Shown here piece after piece: positions 23,305 through 31,481 of a stretch of DNA of 64,000 bases. The position numbers were made by a program, and so were the translations under genes. Within the stretch, counting starts at the first letter, position 1, and each line of letters opens with the position of its first letter. Under the pieces are notes generated by a model. It had not been told where the DNA came from and searched no databases. It worked only from the letters and a program-made list of their open reading frames with translations. The DNA is from Flammeovirgaceae bacterium (GTDB lineage Bacteria; Bacteroidota; Bacteroidia; Cytophagales; Cyclobacteriaceae): contig JACJYU010000002.1 in the NCBI GenBank assembly GCA_020635915.1, positions 558,001-622,000 of the forward strand. The letters run 5' to 3'.

Positions 23305-25359
23305 TCAAAATATTTCCACGTAAGCGCCCTCATACTGAACGGCATGGACAACCTCATCGTCTTCCTTTCGCATGCGCCTTGCAAGATATGAACTGTTGCT
23401 GCCATCCAATATCAATTTATCAAAATTGACGATATTCCGGGCCTGGGCCAACGACCGGAATGAATTATTGCCCACAATCAGGTAGTCCAATTTCAGGTTG
23501 GGTGGCCATTTGAGGATGGGGCCGCTAACCAGTCCAATGTTCATCCCCTGTTGGTGGATTACCCTTACCTTGATGGTGGGGCACGCCTCCACCTCCTTCA
23601 CGCCACAGAACAAGCGGTTGGGCTTTACGTGAAAACGCATTTTTTCCTGGTCGGCAATCAGGGCGGGGTCCCCAAAAAATTTTGAACGGCCATTGGCCAC
23701 CCACTCCAAGCCCTGGTGGCGGGAAATGTTATAAACAACCAAACGCTGTGTGTCCACCTCCCTTCCATGGTGTTGCCACTGGAGCCAGGAAAAGGCCACC
23801 ACACAACCAAAAGAGGCCACCATCAGGTAAAATTTCTTTTCGTTTACCAACAGGAGAAAAAAACCAATCGCCAGCATCAGCAACCAACATTGGAGGGTAG
23901 TGATGTAAATATCGTTGACCAGGCCATAGGGGAGTTTCTCAAAAGAGAACACCGCAAAATTGAGCAGTTGGGCCAACCCCTTTAACAGGAGGCCAAAAAT
24001 TCCGGGCAGTACAGGGAGGGCACTCGTGGCAATGACCAGGATACTGGACAGCAACACCAGGATGGCCCCGGGTATCACAAAAAGATTGGAAAACAAAAAA
24101 TACACCGGGAATTGATGAAAGTACAACAGCCCCAGGGAAAACGTGGCCAATTGTGCCGCTATGGAAACGCAAGAGATGTTCCACACCCAGTCGAGCACGG
24201 CATTCCGGGGTTCCCACCATTGGTAAAGGGGCCTATGGATGGCCACTATTCCCAGCACTGCCAGGTAAGACAACTGAAACCCTACGGACATGGTCAGGTA
24301 CGGGTCGGCCCATAACAATATAAATGCAGATGCGGCAAGGGTATTGTAAATACTCGTCCTCCTGCCAAAAGGCTTCGCAATGGAAATAAAAGAAAACATG
24401 GTGACCGCCCTCAACACCGAAGGGGACAGCCCTGTGATAAAGGCAAAGGACCACAAAACCAATAGGCTAATGCCCGCAACCAACCACCTGCTCCACGACA
24501 AGTTCCTAAAGGGCCTAAACAACAACATCACAATACCGTATAAGATGCCCACATGCAGCCCGGAGACGGCCAGCACGTGCATGGCGCCACTGGAAGCATA
24601 GGCGCTTTGCAGTTCATTGTCAATGCCCTCGGTAACCCCCAATGTAAGGGCCAGGGCTATGGCCTGCTCATGCTTGCCCGGCAATTGTGCCTTGAGCTGT
24701 TTTGCGCCCCACTCCCGGGCGACAAAGGAGTAATACCGCAAGCCCTTTGTTTTTGCCTGGGAGATCAACCGGACCTGGCTGTTATTTACAAATTGTTGGT
24801 AATGGATGTTTTTAAAACCCAAAAACCTTTTGAAGTCAAATTCATGCGGGTTTTGTGGAGGGGCCAACAGTTGAGGCCTGCCCTTCACCAATATATCATC
24901 GCCATAAAAATATTTGGGCTGCCCTTTCCCCTTTTTAATATAGACCAATGCCTTGGTATCGGTAGGGTGCCAGGCCTCCCCATCACTTGTGCCCAACACC
25001 CTTACCGTGTATTTGTAAGAATTGGCTTTTTCCTCGGGAAGGCCCATGAGCCGTGCCTGGTAGTACTTAATGTCGCCATTATAGGTGGAGAGGTGGCCGC
25101 TGCGGCCCCAATCGGAGTACGACAAGAGGTGCACATAGCCCGCCACAAAAACGGCAAGGAGGCCCACTGCCCCCAGAAGCCAGGAGCGTCCCTTTCCCGA
25201 AACGAGCCCATAAAGGGCCAGGTACGCGCCAACAATGCCCCATAGTATTTTCCCCGCTGTCCCCAAGGCCATTATTTGGGGCTGGTAAATGGCCAATAAA
25301 ATCCCTGCCATAAAGCATGCGGCAATCCTGACCATGGCATAGGGCACCCACCGGAACAT
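23305..25359 (-). CDS. ComEC/Rec2 family membrane protein, apparently without nuclease domain
   Basis: 684 residues. An N-terminal pair of helices is followed by an OB-like segment (residues about 95-215, with YFYGDDILVKGRPQLL). The competence domain spans about 240-520, marked by ALTLGVTEG, SSGAMHVLAVSGLHVGI near residue 270, and the helix-rich LSPSVLRAVTMFSF. ComEC forms the inner membrane DNA uptake channel. The last 140 residues sit where many ComEC proteins have a metallo-beta-lactamase-like nuclease, but no HxHxDH motif is seen. It may import DNA with a separate nuclease, or have another role. Confidence 0.9.
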   Translation of the reverse strand: MFRWVPYAMVRIAACFMAGILLAIYQPQIMALGTAGKILWGIVGAYLALYGLVSGKGRSWLLGAVGLLAVFVAGYVHLLSYSDWGRSGHLSTYNGDIKYYQARLMGLPEEKANSYKYTVRVLGTSDGEAWHPTDTKALVYIKKGKGQPKYFYGDDILVKGRPQLLAPPQNPHEFDFKRFLGFKNIHYQQFVNNSQVRLISQAKTKGLRYYSFVAREWGAKQLKAQLPGKHEQAIALALTLGVTEGIDNELQSAYASSGAMHVLAVSGLHVGILYGIVMLLFRPFRNLSWSRWLVAGISLLVLWSFAFITGLSPSVLRAVTMFSFISIAKPFGRRTSIYNTLAASAFILLWADPYLTMSVGFQLSYLAVLGIVAIHRPLYQWWEPRNAVLDWVWNISCVSIAAQLATFSLGLLYFHQFPVYFLFSNLFVIPGAILVLLSSILVIATSALPVLPGIFGLLLKGLAQLLNFAVFSFEKLPYGLVNDIYITTLQCWLLMLAIGFFLLLVNEKKFYLMVASFGCVVAFSWLQWQHHGREVDTQRLVVYNISRHQGLEWVANGRSKFFGDPALIADQEKMRFHVKPNRLFCGVKEVEACPTIKVRVIHQQGMNIGLVSGPILKWPPNLKLDYLIVGNNSFRSLAQARNIVNFDKLILDGSNSSYLARRMRKEDDEVVHAVQYEGAYVEIF

Positions 25360-25389
25360 GGCGGAAGGTACAACAAAGAAATTCCCGAA

Positions 25390-26346
25390 TCAATCCTGCG
25401 GCTTGCCGGACCGGTCCTCGTAGGCGAGGATGATGTCCTTGACGAGGCGGTGGCGCACCACATCCCGTTCATTGAGCTCCACAAAGCCAATACCCTTCAC
25501 CGGGTTGAGTATCCTGACGGCCTCTTTCAGGCCCGAACTTTGTTTGTAGGGAAGGTCTATTTGCGAGGTATCGCCTGTCACGATCATCTTCGAGTTGGGG
25601 CCCATTCGCGTGAGGAACATTTTCATTTGCATGGGCGTGGTGTTTTGGGCCTCGTCCAACAGGATGAAGGCATTGTTCAGGGTGCGCCCGCGCATGTAGG
25701 CCAGGGGGGCGATTTCTATAATTTCGCGTTCCATATAATAGCCCAACTTTTCAAAGGGGACCATGTCATGGAGCGCGTCATAGATCGGGCGCAAATAGGG
25801 GTCGATCTTTTCCTTTAAGTCGCCAGGCAGGAAGCCCAGGTTTTCGCCTGCCTCCACGGCCGGGCGCGTAATGATAATTTTTTTTACCTGTTTGTTTTTC
25901 AATGCCCGCACCGCCATGGCCACGGATATATAGGTTTTGCCGGTGCCGGCTGGCCCAAGGGCAAACACCAGGTCATTGTTCTTCACCGCCTCCACCAGGC
26001 GCTGCTGGTTTACTGTCTTTACCTTGATGGGGGCGCCCCGTGTGCCATACAGCAACAATCCTTCCGGGTCGCCTTCCGCCACAAATTCCTGCTTCTCCCT
26101 GGTGACAAAGCCCCGCACGTTCTCTTCGGTGATCTTGCCATATTGGTGAAAGTGTTTGATCAGGGAATCCAGCACGTCCGTAATCTGATAGATTTCATCC
26201 GTGTCCCCTTGCACCAGGATTTCATTTCCACGGGACACGATTTTGCTTTTGGGAAAGGCCAATGCCAGTTGGTTGATGTTCCTGTTTTCCACACCGAGAA
26301 AATCGGGCAACGAAATATTTTCCAGTGTTACGCTTTTTTCTATCAA
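25390..26346 (-). CDS. PhoH-like ATPase
   Basis: About 318 residues if translation starts at the TTG at 26346 (reading MIEKSVTLENISLPD); the frame stays open to 26490 but that would overlap the divergent gene and adds an atypical hydrophobic stretch. An N-terminal KH-like part is followed by the P-loop FALGPAGTGKTYISVAMA, ITRPAVEAGENLGFLPGD, and FILLDEAQNTTPMQMKMFLTR. The C-terminus has VTGDTSQIDLP and VVRHRLVKDIILAYE. PhoH proteins are RNA-linked ATPases related to helicases, often next to ybeY, which is not here. The start codon is uncertain. Confidence 0.92.
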   Translation of the reverse strand: MIEKSVTLENISLPDFLGVENRNINQLALAFPKSKIVSRGNEILVQGDTDEIYQITDVLDSLIKHFHQYGKITEENVRGFVTREKQEFVAEGDPEGLLLYGTRGAPIKVKTVNQQRLVEAVKNNDLVFALGPAGTGKTYISVAMAVRALKNKQVKKIIITRPAVEAGENLGFLPGDLKEKIDPYLRPIYDALHDMVPFEKLGYYMEREIIEIAPLAYMRGRTLNNAFILLDEAQNTTPMQMKMFLTRMGPNSKMIVTGDTSQIDLPYKQSSGLKEAVRILNPVKGIGFVELNERDVVRHRLVKDIILAYEDRSGKPQD

Positions 26347-26370
26347 TGAAATATTGTGGTTGAAATCTTC

Positions 26371-26378
26371 TATTTTTG
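26371..26378 (+). promoter_or_regulatory. Candidate -7 element for the SAM hydrolase gene
   Basis: TATTTTTG matches TAnnTTTG and lies 68 bases before the ATG at 26446, just outside the phoH-like coding region on the other strand. The nearest TTG upstream is spaced at only 14 bases, so the -33 element is not convincing. Confidence 0.3.
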
Positions 26379-26445
26379 AGTTAAATCTAATAAAAAAACA
26401 AACTACCTGTTTTATAAACGGAACAGGCAGCCCCAGAGTTCGCAA

Positions 26446-27219
26446 ATGGCCATTGTAACCCTCCTTACCGACAGCGGAAAAAGCGACCACTACATTGGGG
26501 CAATAAAGGCCGCCATTTTAAAGGTAAACCCAGGCATCCATATCGTGGACATCAGCCACCAGGTGGAAGCCTGTGACGTTGCCCACGGGGCATTCCTCCT
26601 CAGGGCAGCATTCAGGGATTTTCCCAAGGGCACCGTGCACCTGGTGGGCGTGGACGCCATCGGAAACCCTGGCGATGCGCACGTAGCCCTGCAGTTGGAG
26701 GACCATTTTTTTACCGGGGTGGACAACGGCCTGTTTGGGCTGATCAGTGCCAAGCCGCACCAACAACTGGTGGCGCTCAACACCATCAATACGGTGGAAT
26801 CCACCTTCCCGGAAAAGGACATCCTGGCCCCGGCCGCGGCAAAACTTGCCAGTGGGGTTGCCATTACCAGCCTGGGAAAAGCAATGCCCTCCTTTAAGAA
26901 AATGATCGACAGGCACGTTAAGGCCACGCGGAAGCAAATCTCCGGGCATGTGATAAGGGTGGACCATTTTGGAAACCTCATCACCAATATCCCCAAAGCC
27001 GATTTCGACATTTTGAGCAAAGGAAAAAACTATACCGTACAGTTTGGCGGGGAAAAATCCAGGCGCATACACACCAATTACAACCAAACGGAGCAGGGCG
27101 ATTGTTTTCTTATATTCAATAGCCTGGGCTTACTTGAAATTGGCATTTACAAGGGCAACGCCAGCGAGCTTTTAGGGCTGGCTTACGACAGCCCCATTGG
27201 TATAACTTTTGACGAATAA
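26446..27219 (+). CDS. SAM hydroxide adenosyltransferase (DUF62/SAM hydrolase family)
   Basis: 257 residues. The family, related to fluorinase and chlorinase, hydrolyses S-adenosylmethionine to adenosine and methionine using hydroxide. Landmarks are VTLLTDSGKSDHYIGAIKA at the N-terminus, VDISHQVEACDVAHGAFLL, HLVGVDAIGN, TGVDNGLFGL, and VIRVDHFGNLITNIP near residue 168. The C-terminal domain ends NASELLGLAYDSPIGI. It does not carry features that would make me call a halogenase. A candidate -7 element lies at 26371. The next gene starts 3 bases after the stop. Confidence 0.93.
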   Translation: MAIVTLLTDSGKSDHYIGAIKAAILKVNPGIHIVDISHQVEACDVAHGAFLLRAAFRDFPKGTVHLVGVDAIGNPGDAHVALQLEDHFFTGVDNGLFGLISAKPHQQLVALNTINTVESTFPEKDILAPAAAKLASGVAITSLGKAMPSFKKMIDRHVKATRKQISGHVIRVDHFGNLITNIPKADFDILSKGKNYTVQFGGEKSRRIHTNYNQTEQGDCFLIFNSLGLLEIGIYKGNASELLGLAYDSPIGITFDE

Positions 27220-27222
27220 GCC

Positions 27223-27516
27223 ATGTTGACACGAATCGTAAGGATGCACTTCACCGAGGCAGGCGTTGACGAGTTCCTGGAAATTTTCAATAAGAACAAA
27301 GAGGCCATCAGGAGCTTTCCAGGATGCACGCACCTGCAACTGCTCAAAGACCGTGACGACCCGAACAGCTACACTACCCTGAGCCACTGGGACGGCCCCG
27401 GAAGCCTTGAAAACTACAGGAAGTCGGCCCTGTTTGGAAGCGTATGGGGGCGCGTCAAAACCTTGTTTTCCAAGCGCACCCAGGCCTACTCCCTGGAGAA
27501 ATATATCGAGCTGTAA
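27223..27516 (+). CDS. Antibiotic biosynthesis monooxygenase (ABM) fold protein
   Basis: 97 residues of the ferredoxin-like ABM fold: VRMHFTEAGVDEFLEIFN, FPGCTHLQLLKDRDDPN, YTTLSHWDGPGSLENYRKS, then FGSVWGRVKTLFSKR. The family includes small heme-degrading and quinol monooxygenases and also many dimeric proteins of unknown role. Its start is 3 bases after the SAM hydrolase stop, so the two are one operon. No functional link between them is obvious. The substrate is unknown. Confidence 0.87.
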   Translation: MLTRIVRMHFTEAGVDEFLEIFNKNKEAIRSFPGCTHLQLLKDRDDPNSYTTLSHWDGPGSLENYRKSALFGSVWGRVKTLFSKRTQAYSLEKYIEL

Positions 27517-27517
27517 A

Positions 27518-27548
27518 TTGCCGAAAACTCAAAGTTTGAGCATATTTG
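27518..27548 (+). promoter_or_regulatory. Candidate promoter of tRNA-Leu
   Basis: TTG at 27518-27520 is followed after 20 bases by CATATTTG at 27541-27548, one mismatch from TAnnTTTG. The spacing equals that of the ffh promoter. The tRNA begins 45 bases downstream. The TTG overlaps the region just past the preceding stop codon. Confidence 0.5.
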
Positions 27549-27592
27549 CAGCCCGGTTGCCTGGCACTGGCACCAAAGCAACCCCATTGGCT

Positions 27593-27674
27593 GCCTGAGT
27601 GGCGGAATTGGTAGACGCGCACGACTCAAAATCGTGTGTCGCAAGACGTGCCGGTTCGATTCCGGCCTCAGGTA
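27593..27674 (+). tRNA. tRNA-Leu (anticodon CAA)
   Basis: A full cloverleaf is visible. The acceptor arms are GCCTGAG and CTCAGGT with discriminator A, with a G-U pair at position 1. The D-arm contains GGAATTGGTAGAC. The anticodon stem CACGA/TCGTG closes the loop CTCAAAA, so the anticodon is CAA. A long class II variable arm (TGTCGCAAGACG) fits leucine, and the T-arm is CCGGTTCGATTCCGG. CCA is not encoded. It is followed by a strong terminator. Confidence 0.96.
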
Positions 27675-27686
27675 CACATTACCAGG

Positions 27687-27718
27687 ATGCCCCTGCAATT
27701 GCAGGGGCATTTTTTTTG
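27687..27718 (+). terminator. Terminator of tRNA-Leu
   Basis: A perfect 24-base palindrome (27687-27710) centred on AATT, with arms ATGCCCCTGC and GCAGGGGCAT, runs straight into eight or so T residues. It begins 12 bases after the tRNA. Confidence 0.88.
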
Positions 27719-27751
27719 CTAATTTTTTTTGAGGATTGGTTGAATGACTTC

Positions 27752-27787
27752 AAAATAAAAGCTGCCCGTCATAATCAGGCAGCTTTT
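27752..27787 (-). terminator. Terminator of tRNA-Cys (minus strand)
   Basis: Ten-base arms AAAAGCTGCC (27757-27766) and GGCAGCTTTT (27778-27787) close an 11-base loop. Read on the minus strand the stem ends in a T-rich run (TTTTATTTTG) and lies 10 bases beyond the tRNA 3' end. Confidence 0.8.
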
Positions 27788-27796
27788 ATAAACAAG

Positions 27797-27867
27797 AGGT
27801 CTCGAGCGGATTCGAACCGCTGTAGGAGCTTTTGCAGAGCTCTGCCTAGCCACTCGGCCACGAGACC
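27797..27867 (-). tRNA. tRNA-Cys (anticodon GCA)
   Basis: On the minus strand the acceptor arms are GGTCTCG and CGAGACC with discriminator T (the U73 identity base of cysteine tRNA). The D-arm contains GGCCGAGTGGCTAGGC. The anticodon stem GAGCT/AGCTC closes the loop CTGCAAA, giving anticodon GCA. The T-arm is AGCGGTTCGAATCCGCT. CCA is not encoded. It lies 77 bases downstream of the rpsA stop on the same strand. Confidence 0.96.
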
Positions 27868-27900
27868 TTGTACTTTCGAAAATATGAATAAAGGGCATCA

Positions 27901-27935
27901 AAGAAAAGGTGGCCATTGCAACAGGCCACCTTTCT
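27901..27935 (-). terminator. Terminator after rpsA
   Basis: Arms AAAGGTGGCC (27905-27914) and GGCCACCTTT (27924-27933) form a 10-base-pair stem with a 9-base loop, 11 bases past the rpsA stop. Read on the minus strand it ends in TTTTCTTTG, a modest T-run. Confidence 0.7.
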
Positions 27936-27944
27936 TTTTCAACA

Positions 27945-29966
27945 TTATTCTTCGGCTGGCCCTTTGGCCTTGTCTGCGTTCATCTTGTCCTTTAAGGCAC
28001 TCAAGGCCTCAATATCCCCAAGGGTGGATTTTTCCGTGTCCTTGTTGATCTTTTCTATGGCCTTGCCTTTTGAAGGGGCGCGCTTCCGGGTAGGCGGTGC
28101 CACCTTCTCCTCCTCCGCTGACCACACCGCTTTGTGGCTCAGGGCAATCCTCCTATCGTCTTTGGAGAATTCAATCACCTTGAAGTCCAGTGAGTCGCCA
28201 GCTTCGATCTTTCCTTCGTCTTCGCGCACCAGGTTTTTGGCAGGGCAGAAACCTTCTATCCCATAAGGAAGTTCCAGGACAGCCCCTTTGTCCGTCTTGG
28301 TGATCACGGTGCATTTGTGCACGGTCCCTACCTGGAACACGGATTCGAACGTGTCCCAAGGGTTTTCTTCCAGGTGCTTATGGCTTAGCGCCAGCCTCCT
28401 GTTGGCCGCGTCCAGTTCCAACACCACTACCTCCAACGTATCGCCCACTTTGATAAACTCAGAAGGATGTTTGATTTTCCTTGTCCAGCTTAAATCAGAC
28501 ACGTGCACCAACCCATCGATGCCTTCTTCCAGTTCAATGAACAAACCGAAGTTGGTAAGGTTGCGCACCACGCCTTTGTGTTTTGTATTGATGGCATATT
28601 TGGTCATTACGTCCTGGCGCGTCCATGGGTCTTCCGTCAATTGCTTTATGCCCAACGACATCTTGCGCTCCTCACGGTCAATGGTCAGCACCACGGCCTC
28701 CAGCTCTTCGCCTACTTTAATGAAGTCCTGCGGGTTGCGCAAGTGTTGTGACCAGCTCATTTCCGACACGTGGATCAACCCTTCCACGCCAGGCTGTATC
28801 TCCAGGAACGCCCCGTAATCGGCCACGTTCACGATCTTGCCCTTCACTTTGGACCCCACATTGATATCGGCAGGCAGGGAATCCCAAGGATGGGGGGTCA
28901 ACTGCTTCATGCCCAGGGAAATCCTCTTCTTGTCTTCATCAAAGTCCAACACGACCACTTTCACCACCTGGTCGAGCTTCAATAGCTCGTCAGGATGGTT
29001 GATGCGGCCCCATGATATATCGGTGATGTGCAACAATCCATCCACACCGCCCAGGTCGATAAACACGCCAAAGTTGGTCATGTTCTTGATCACCCCTTCC
29101 AGTACCTGGCCTTTTTCAAGGTTGTTCAATATTACCGCCTTTTGTTGCTCCAGGTCTTTCTCGATCAACACTTTGTGCGATACCACTACGTTGTCGTTGC
29201 TGTAGTTGATCTTCACCACTTTGACCTCAATCACTTTATTTACATAAATATCAAAGTCGCGGATAGGCTTCACGTCTATTTGCGAACCGGGCAAGAAGGC
29301 TTCAATACCGTAAACGTCCACAATCAAACCACCCTTGGTCCTGCGTTTTACAAACCCTTCTATCACCAGGTCTTCGTCATACGCCTTCTGGATGTTTTCC
29401 CAGCCTTTTACCAGTTTTGCTTTCCTGCGGGACAACACCAACTGCCCCATTGCATTCTCGCGCTCCTCAATAAACAAGTCCACCTTGTCCCCTATTTTCA
29501 GGTCGGGCAAATCTTTGAACTCGGCCACGGGCACCAGCCCGTCAGACTTAAAGCCAATATTCAGGATTACGTCCTTGTCATTGATGCCTACCACGATACC
29601 TTCCACCACTTCGCTCTCGCTCACGGAAGTAACAGTGCCGGAGTACAAATTGGTCAGCTCTTCGCGCTCCTTTTGGGAATAGCCTTCACCGAACCCTTTG
29701 CGGTCAAATGCGCCCCAATCAAAGCTTTCCAATGATACGGGGGATGCCGTGGTGGATTTGCGGTCCGCCACATGGCTGATGATGCGGGCCGTTTCTTCTT
29801 CGCCCAGTTCTTCCGCCTTTTTGGCCTTTTTAAACTCGGCCAGTTCATCCTCCTCGTCCACTTCCACTTCCATTTCCACTTCCGCTTTGCCTGTTTTTTT
29901 GGCAACGGGCTTCAATTCGTCATTTTCAGGCTTTGCCTTGGTCTTTGTTTCTTTTGGTTTTGTCAT
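27945..29966 (-). CDS. rpsA: 30S ribosomal protein S1
   Basis: 673 residues from the ATG at 29966 (MTKPKETKTKAKPEND); 16 further codons upstream are open but unlikely. S1 binds mRNA on the small subunit and aids initiation. Six S1/OB repeats are seen, with GVIKNMTNFGVFIDLGG, KIVNVADYGAFLEIQPG and VVRNLTNFGLFIELEEG as the clearest. The N-terminus carries a charged extension of roughly 100 residues with an acidic block (VEMEVEVDEEDELAEF), and the C-terminus ends in a Lys/Ala-rich tail. Charged extensions are common in Bacteroidota S1. It is followed by a hairpin terminator and tRNA-Cys. Confidence 0.97.
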   Translation of the reverse strand: MTKPKETKTKAKPENDELKPVAKKTGKAEVEMEVEVDEEDELAEFKKAKKAEELGEEETARIISHVADRKSTTASPVSLESFDWGAFDRKGFGEGYSQKEREELTNLYSGTVTSVSESEVVEGIVVGINDKDVILNIGFKSDGLVPVAEFKDLPDLKIGDKVDLFIEERENAMGQLVLSRRKAKLVKGWENIQKAYDEDLVIEGFVKRRTKGGLIVDVYGIEAFLPGSQIDVKPIRDFDIYVNKVIEVKVVKINYSNDNVVVSHKVLIEKDLEQQKAVILNNLEKGQVLEGVIKNMTNFGVFIDLGGVDGLLHITDISWGRINHPDELLKLDQVVKVVVLDFDEDKKRISLGMKQLTPHPWDSLPADINVGSKVKGKIVNVADYGAFLEIQPGVEGLIHVSEMSWSQHLRNPQDFIKVGEELEAVVLTIDREERKMSLGIKQLTEDPWTRQDVMTKYAINTKHKGVVRNLTNFGLFIELEEGIDGLVHVSDLSWTRKIKHPSEFIKVGDTLEVVVLELDAANRRLALSHKHLEENPWDTFESVFQVGTVHKCTVITKTDKGAVLELPYGIEGFCPAKNLVREDEGKIEAGDSLDFKVIEFSKDDRRIALSHKAVWSAEEEKVAPPTRKRAPSKGKAIEKINKDTEKSTLGDIEALSALKDKMNADKAKGPAEE

Positions 29967-30043
29967 CTTGTTGGTTGCCCGGGTTACATGAAGCGGTTGG
30001 GCCGGCCGCCTCATTTTTGTTTTAAAATATTCCCTTTTCGGTC

Positions 30044-30073
30044 AAAAAAAGAGCCCCACTACTCAGCGGGGCT
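30044..30073 (-). terminator. Terminator after the TolC-like gene
   Basis: Arms AGCCCC (30052-30057) and GGGGCT (30068-30073) close a 10-base loop. On the minus strand the hairpin is followed by C and seven T residues. It lies 48 bases past the tolC-like stop and upstream of rpsA, so it separates the two transcripts. Confidence 0.75.
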
Positions 30074-30120
30074 GCAAATTTATGAAAATCGGGGCACAAT
30101 CCGCTATCGCCCCTTAAAAA

Positions 30121-31467
30121 TCAGGGTATATCCTCAAAATTGAGGGTCCCCTCCGCATATTTGATCAGCAATTTCTGGAACATGAGGGTATAGCGGGCGC
30201 TGGCGAAGTCCCCCTGGGCACGGATATGGTTTTGGTTGGCCAGGGTAAGCACCACAATATCCGAAATGCCCAGCCGGTAGCGCTCCTGTTCCAATTCCTG
30301 GGAAACCTGTGCGGCCTTCAATTGGGCATTGGCCGCCTCGTAACTCGTGCGGGCATCTTCGTAGTTCTGATAGGCCCGCAGCACATCGCTTTTTACCAGT
30401 ATTTCCGTGTTTTCGGTTTGAAGTTTTGAGTTTTCATAGGCCACCCGGTTGGCTGCTGTGGCGTTCCGGTTCTGAAACCCGCCCAAAACGGGTATGGTAA
30501 AGGTGAGGCCATAGGTGAGTTGGGTGTTGTCGTCCTTGAACTGCTGCTCGAAAGAACGGTTGTTGGCATTTTTGATATAGTTGTATTGGGACCCATATTG
30601 GGCAAACAAGCTTACCCTTGGAAAGTATGTCCCCTTGGAGGAATGGTATCCAAATTGCGTGGCTTTTTCGTTGAACCTGGCCCTGGCAAGGTCGCTCCGC
30701 TGGTCCATTGCGGTGGCACTTATTTCGTCAAGGCTTTTTACTTCGATGTCCTCCAGGTTAACGTCCCACCCCGGCTCTTCTATCTCCAAATGCGTCAGGG
30801 GGTCCAACTGTAGCACCTGCGAAAGCGTGGCCAGGTCGTTGCGCAAGGTAAAGGCCGACCGCATGGCCAACAGCTCTGCGTTTTTTACCTGGTACTCCTG
30901 GTTGATAAGGTCCACCTCTGCCCTGCTGCCGGCAGCCACTTGTTCTTTTATTTGTTCGTACTGCTGCCGCTGGGTTTCCACGTTTTGTTGTTGTATCCGG
31001 TGCAGTTCCTTGTCCAACAGGCAAATGAGGTATTGGTTGGCCACGTCCCTTATTACGTCCTGGCTTGTCCTTTTTACAAACTGCAACTGTGCGTTGTATT
31101 GGTTGGAAGCCTGGCGGTGGGCATTGAAGTTGCTAAGGCCGTTGAACAGCGGCATGTTGGCATTTACATTGGCACCAAAAAAATCAATCACGCCATTTAC
31201 CACCTGGCCTTGCTGCTGGTTGAACGAGTTTCCATCATTACGCCCTGCATTGCCCGTGATGTTGATGCTGGGCGCCATCCGGAGCATGCCTGCGGTTTTG
31301 TTTACCTGTGAGGCAATCAAAAAATTTTCCTGTTGGTTAAGGTTAAGGTTTTTTTCAAGGCCAATCTTCACGGCCTCCTTAAAGGTCAGCGTTTTCACCG
31401 CATCCTGCCCACGCACAAACGCCACGGCCGAAACACATAACAAAAACAGCAATGCACCAGACTTCAT
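30121..31467 (-). CDS. TolC family outer membrane efflux protein
   Basis: 448 residues with a signal peptide ending near FVRGQ. The mature protein begins VKTLTFKEAVKIGLEKNLNL, the typical opening of outer membrane efflux proteins. It continues with the long coiled helices expected for TolC (LLDKELHRIQQQNVETQR and the similar second half with YEAANAQLKAAQVSQELEQE). LTYGLTFTIPVLGGFQNRNA is the strand-turn segment of repeat two. It starts 14 bases after the ABC ATPase stop on the same strand, so the two form an operon. The membrane fusion protein and permease are not adjacent. It may export proteases, lipids or drugs; the cargo is unknown. Confidence 0.93.
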   Translation of the reverse strand: MKSGALLFLLCVSAVAFVRGQDAVKTLTFKEAVKIGLEKNLNLNQQENFLIASQVNKTAGMLRMAPSINITGNAGRNDGNSFNQQQGQVVNGVIDFFGANVNANMPLFNGLSNFNAHRQASNQYNAQLQFVKRTSQDVIRDVANQYLICLLDKELHRIQQQNVETQRQQYEQIKEQVAAGSRAEVDLINQEYQVKNAELLAMRSAFTLRNDLATLSQVLQLDPLTHLEIEEPGWDVNLEDIEVKSLDEISATAMDQRSDLARARFNEKATQFGYHSSKGTYFPRVSLFAQYGSQYNYIKNANNRSFEQQFKDDNTQLTYGLTFTIPVLGGFQNRNATAANRVAYENSKLQTENTEILVKSDVLRAYQNYEDARTSYEAANAQLKAAQVSQELEQERYRLGISDIVVLTLANQNHIRAQGDFASARYTLMFQKLLIKYAEGTLNFEDIP

Positions 31468-31481
31468 ACTTACCTTTGGTT

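Noticed and set aside
27599..28048. Open frame running through tRNA-Leu and tRNA-Cys
   Set aside because: It overlaps two complete tRNA cloverleafs and two terminators, so it cannot be a protein gene.
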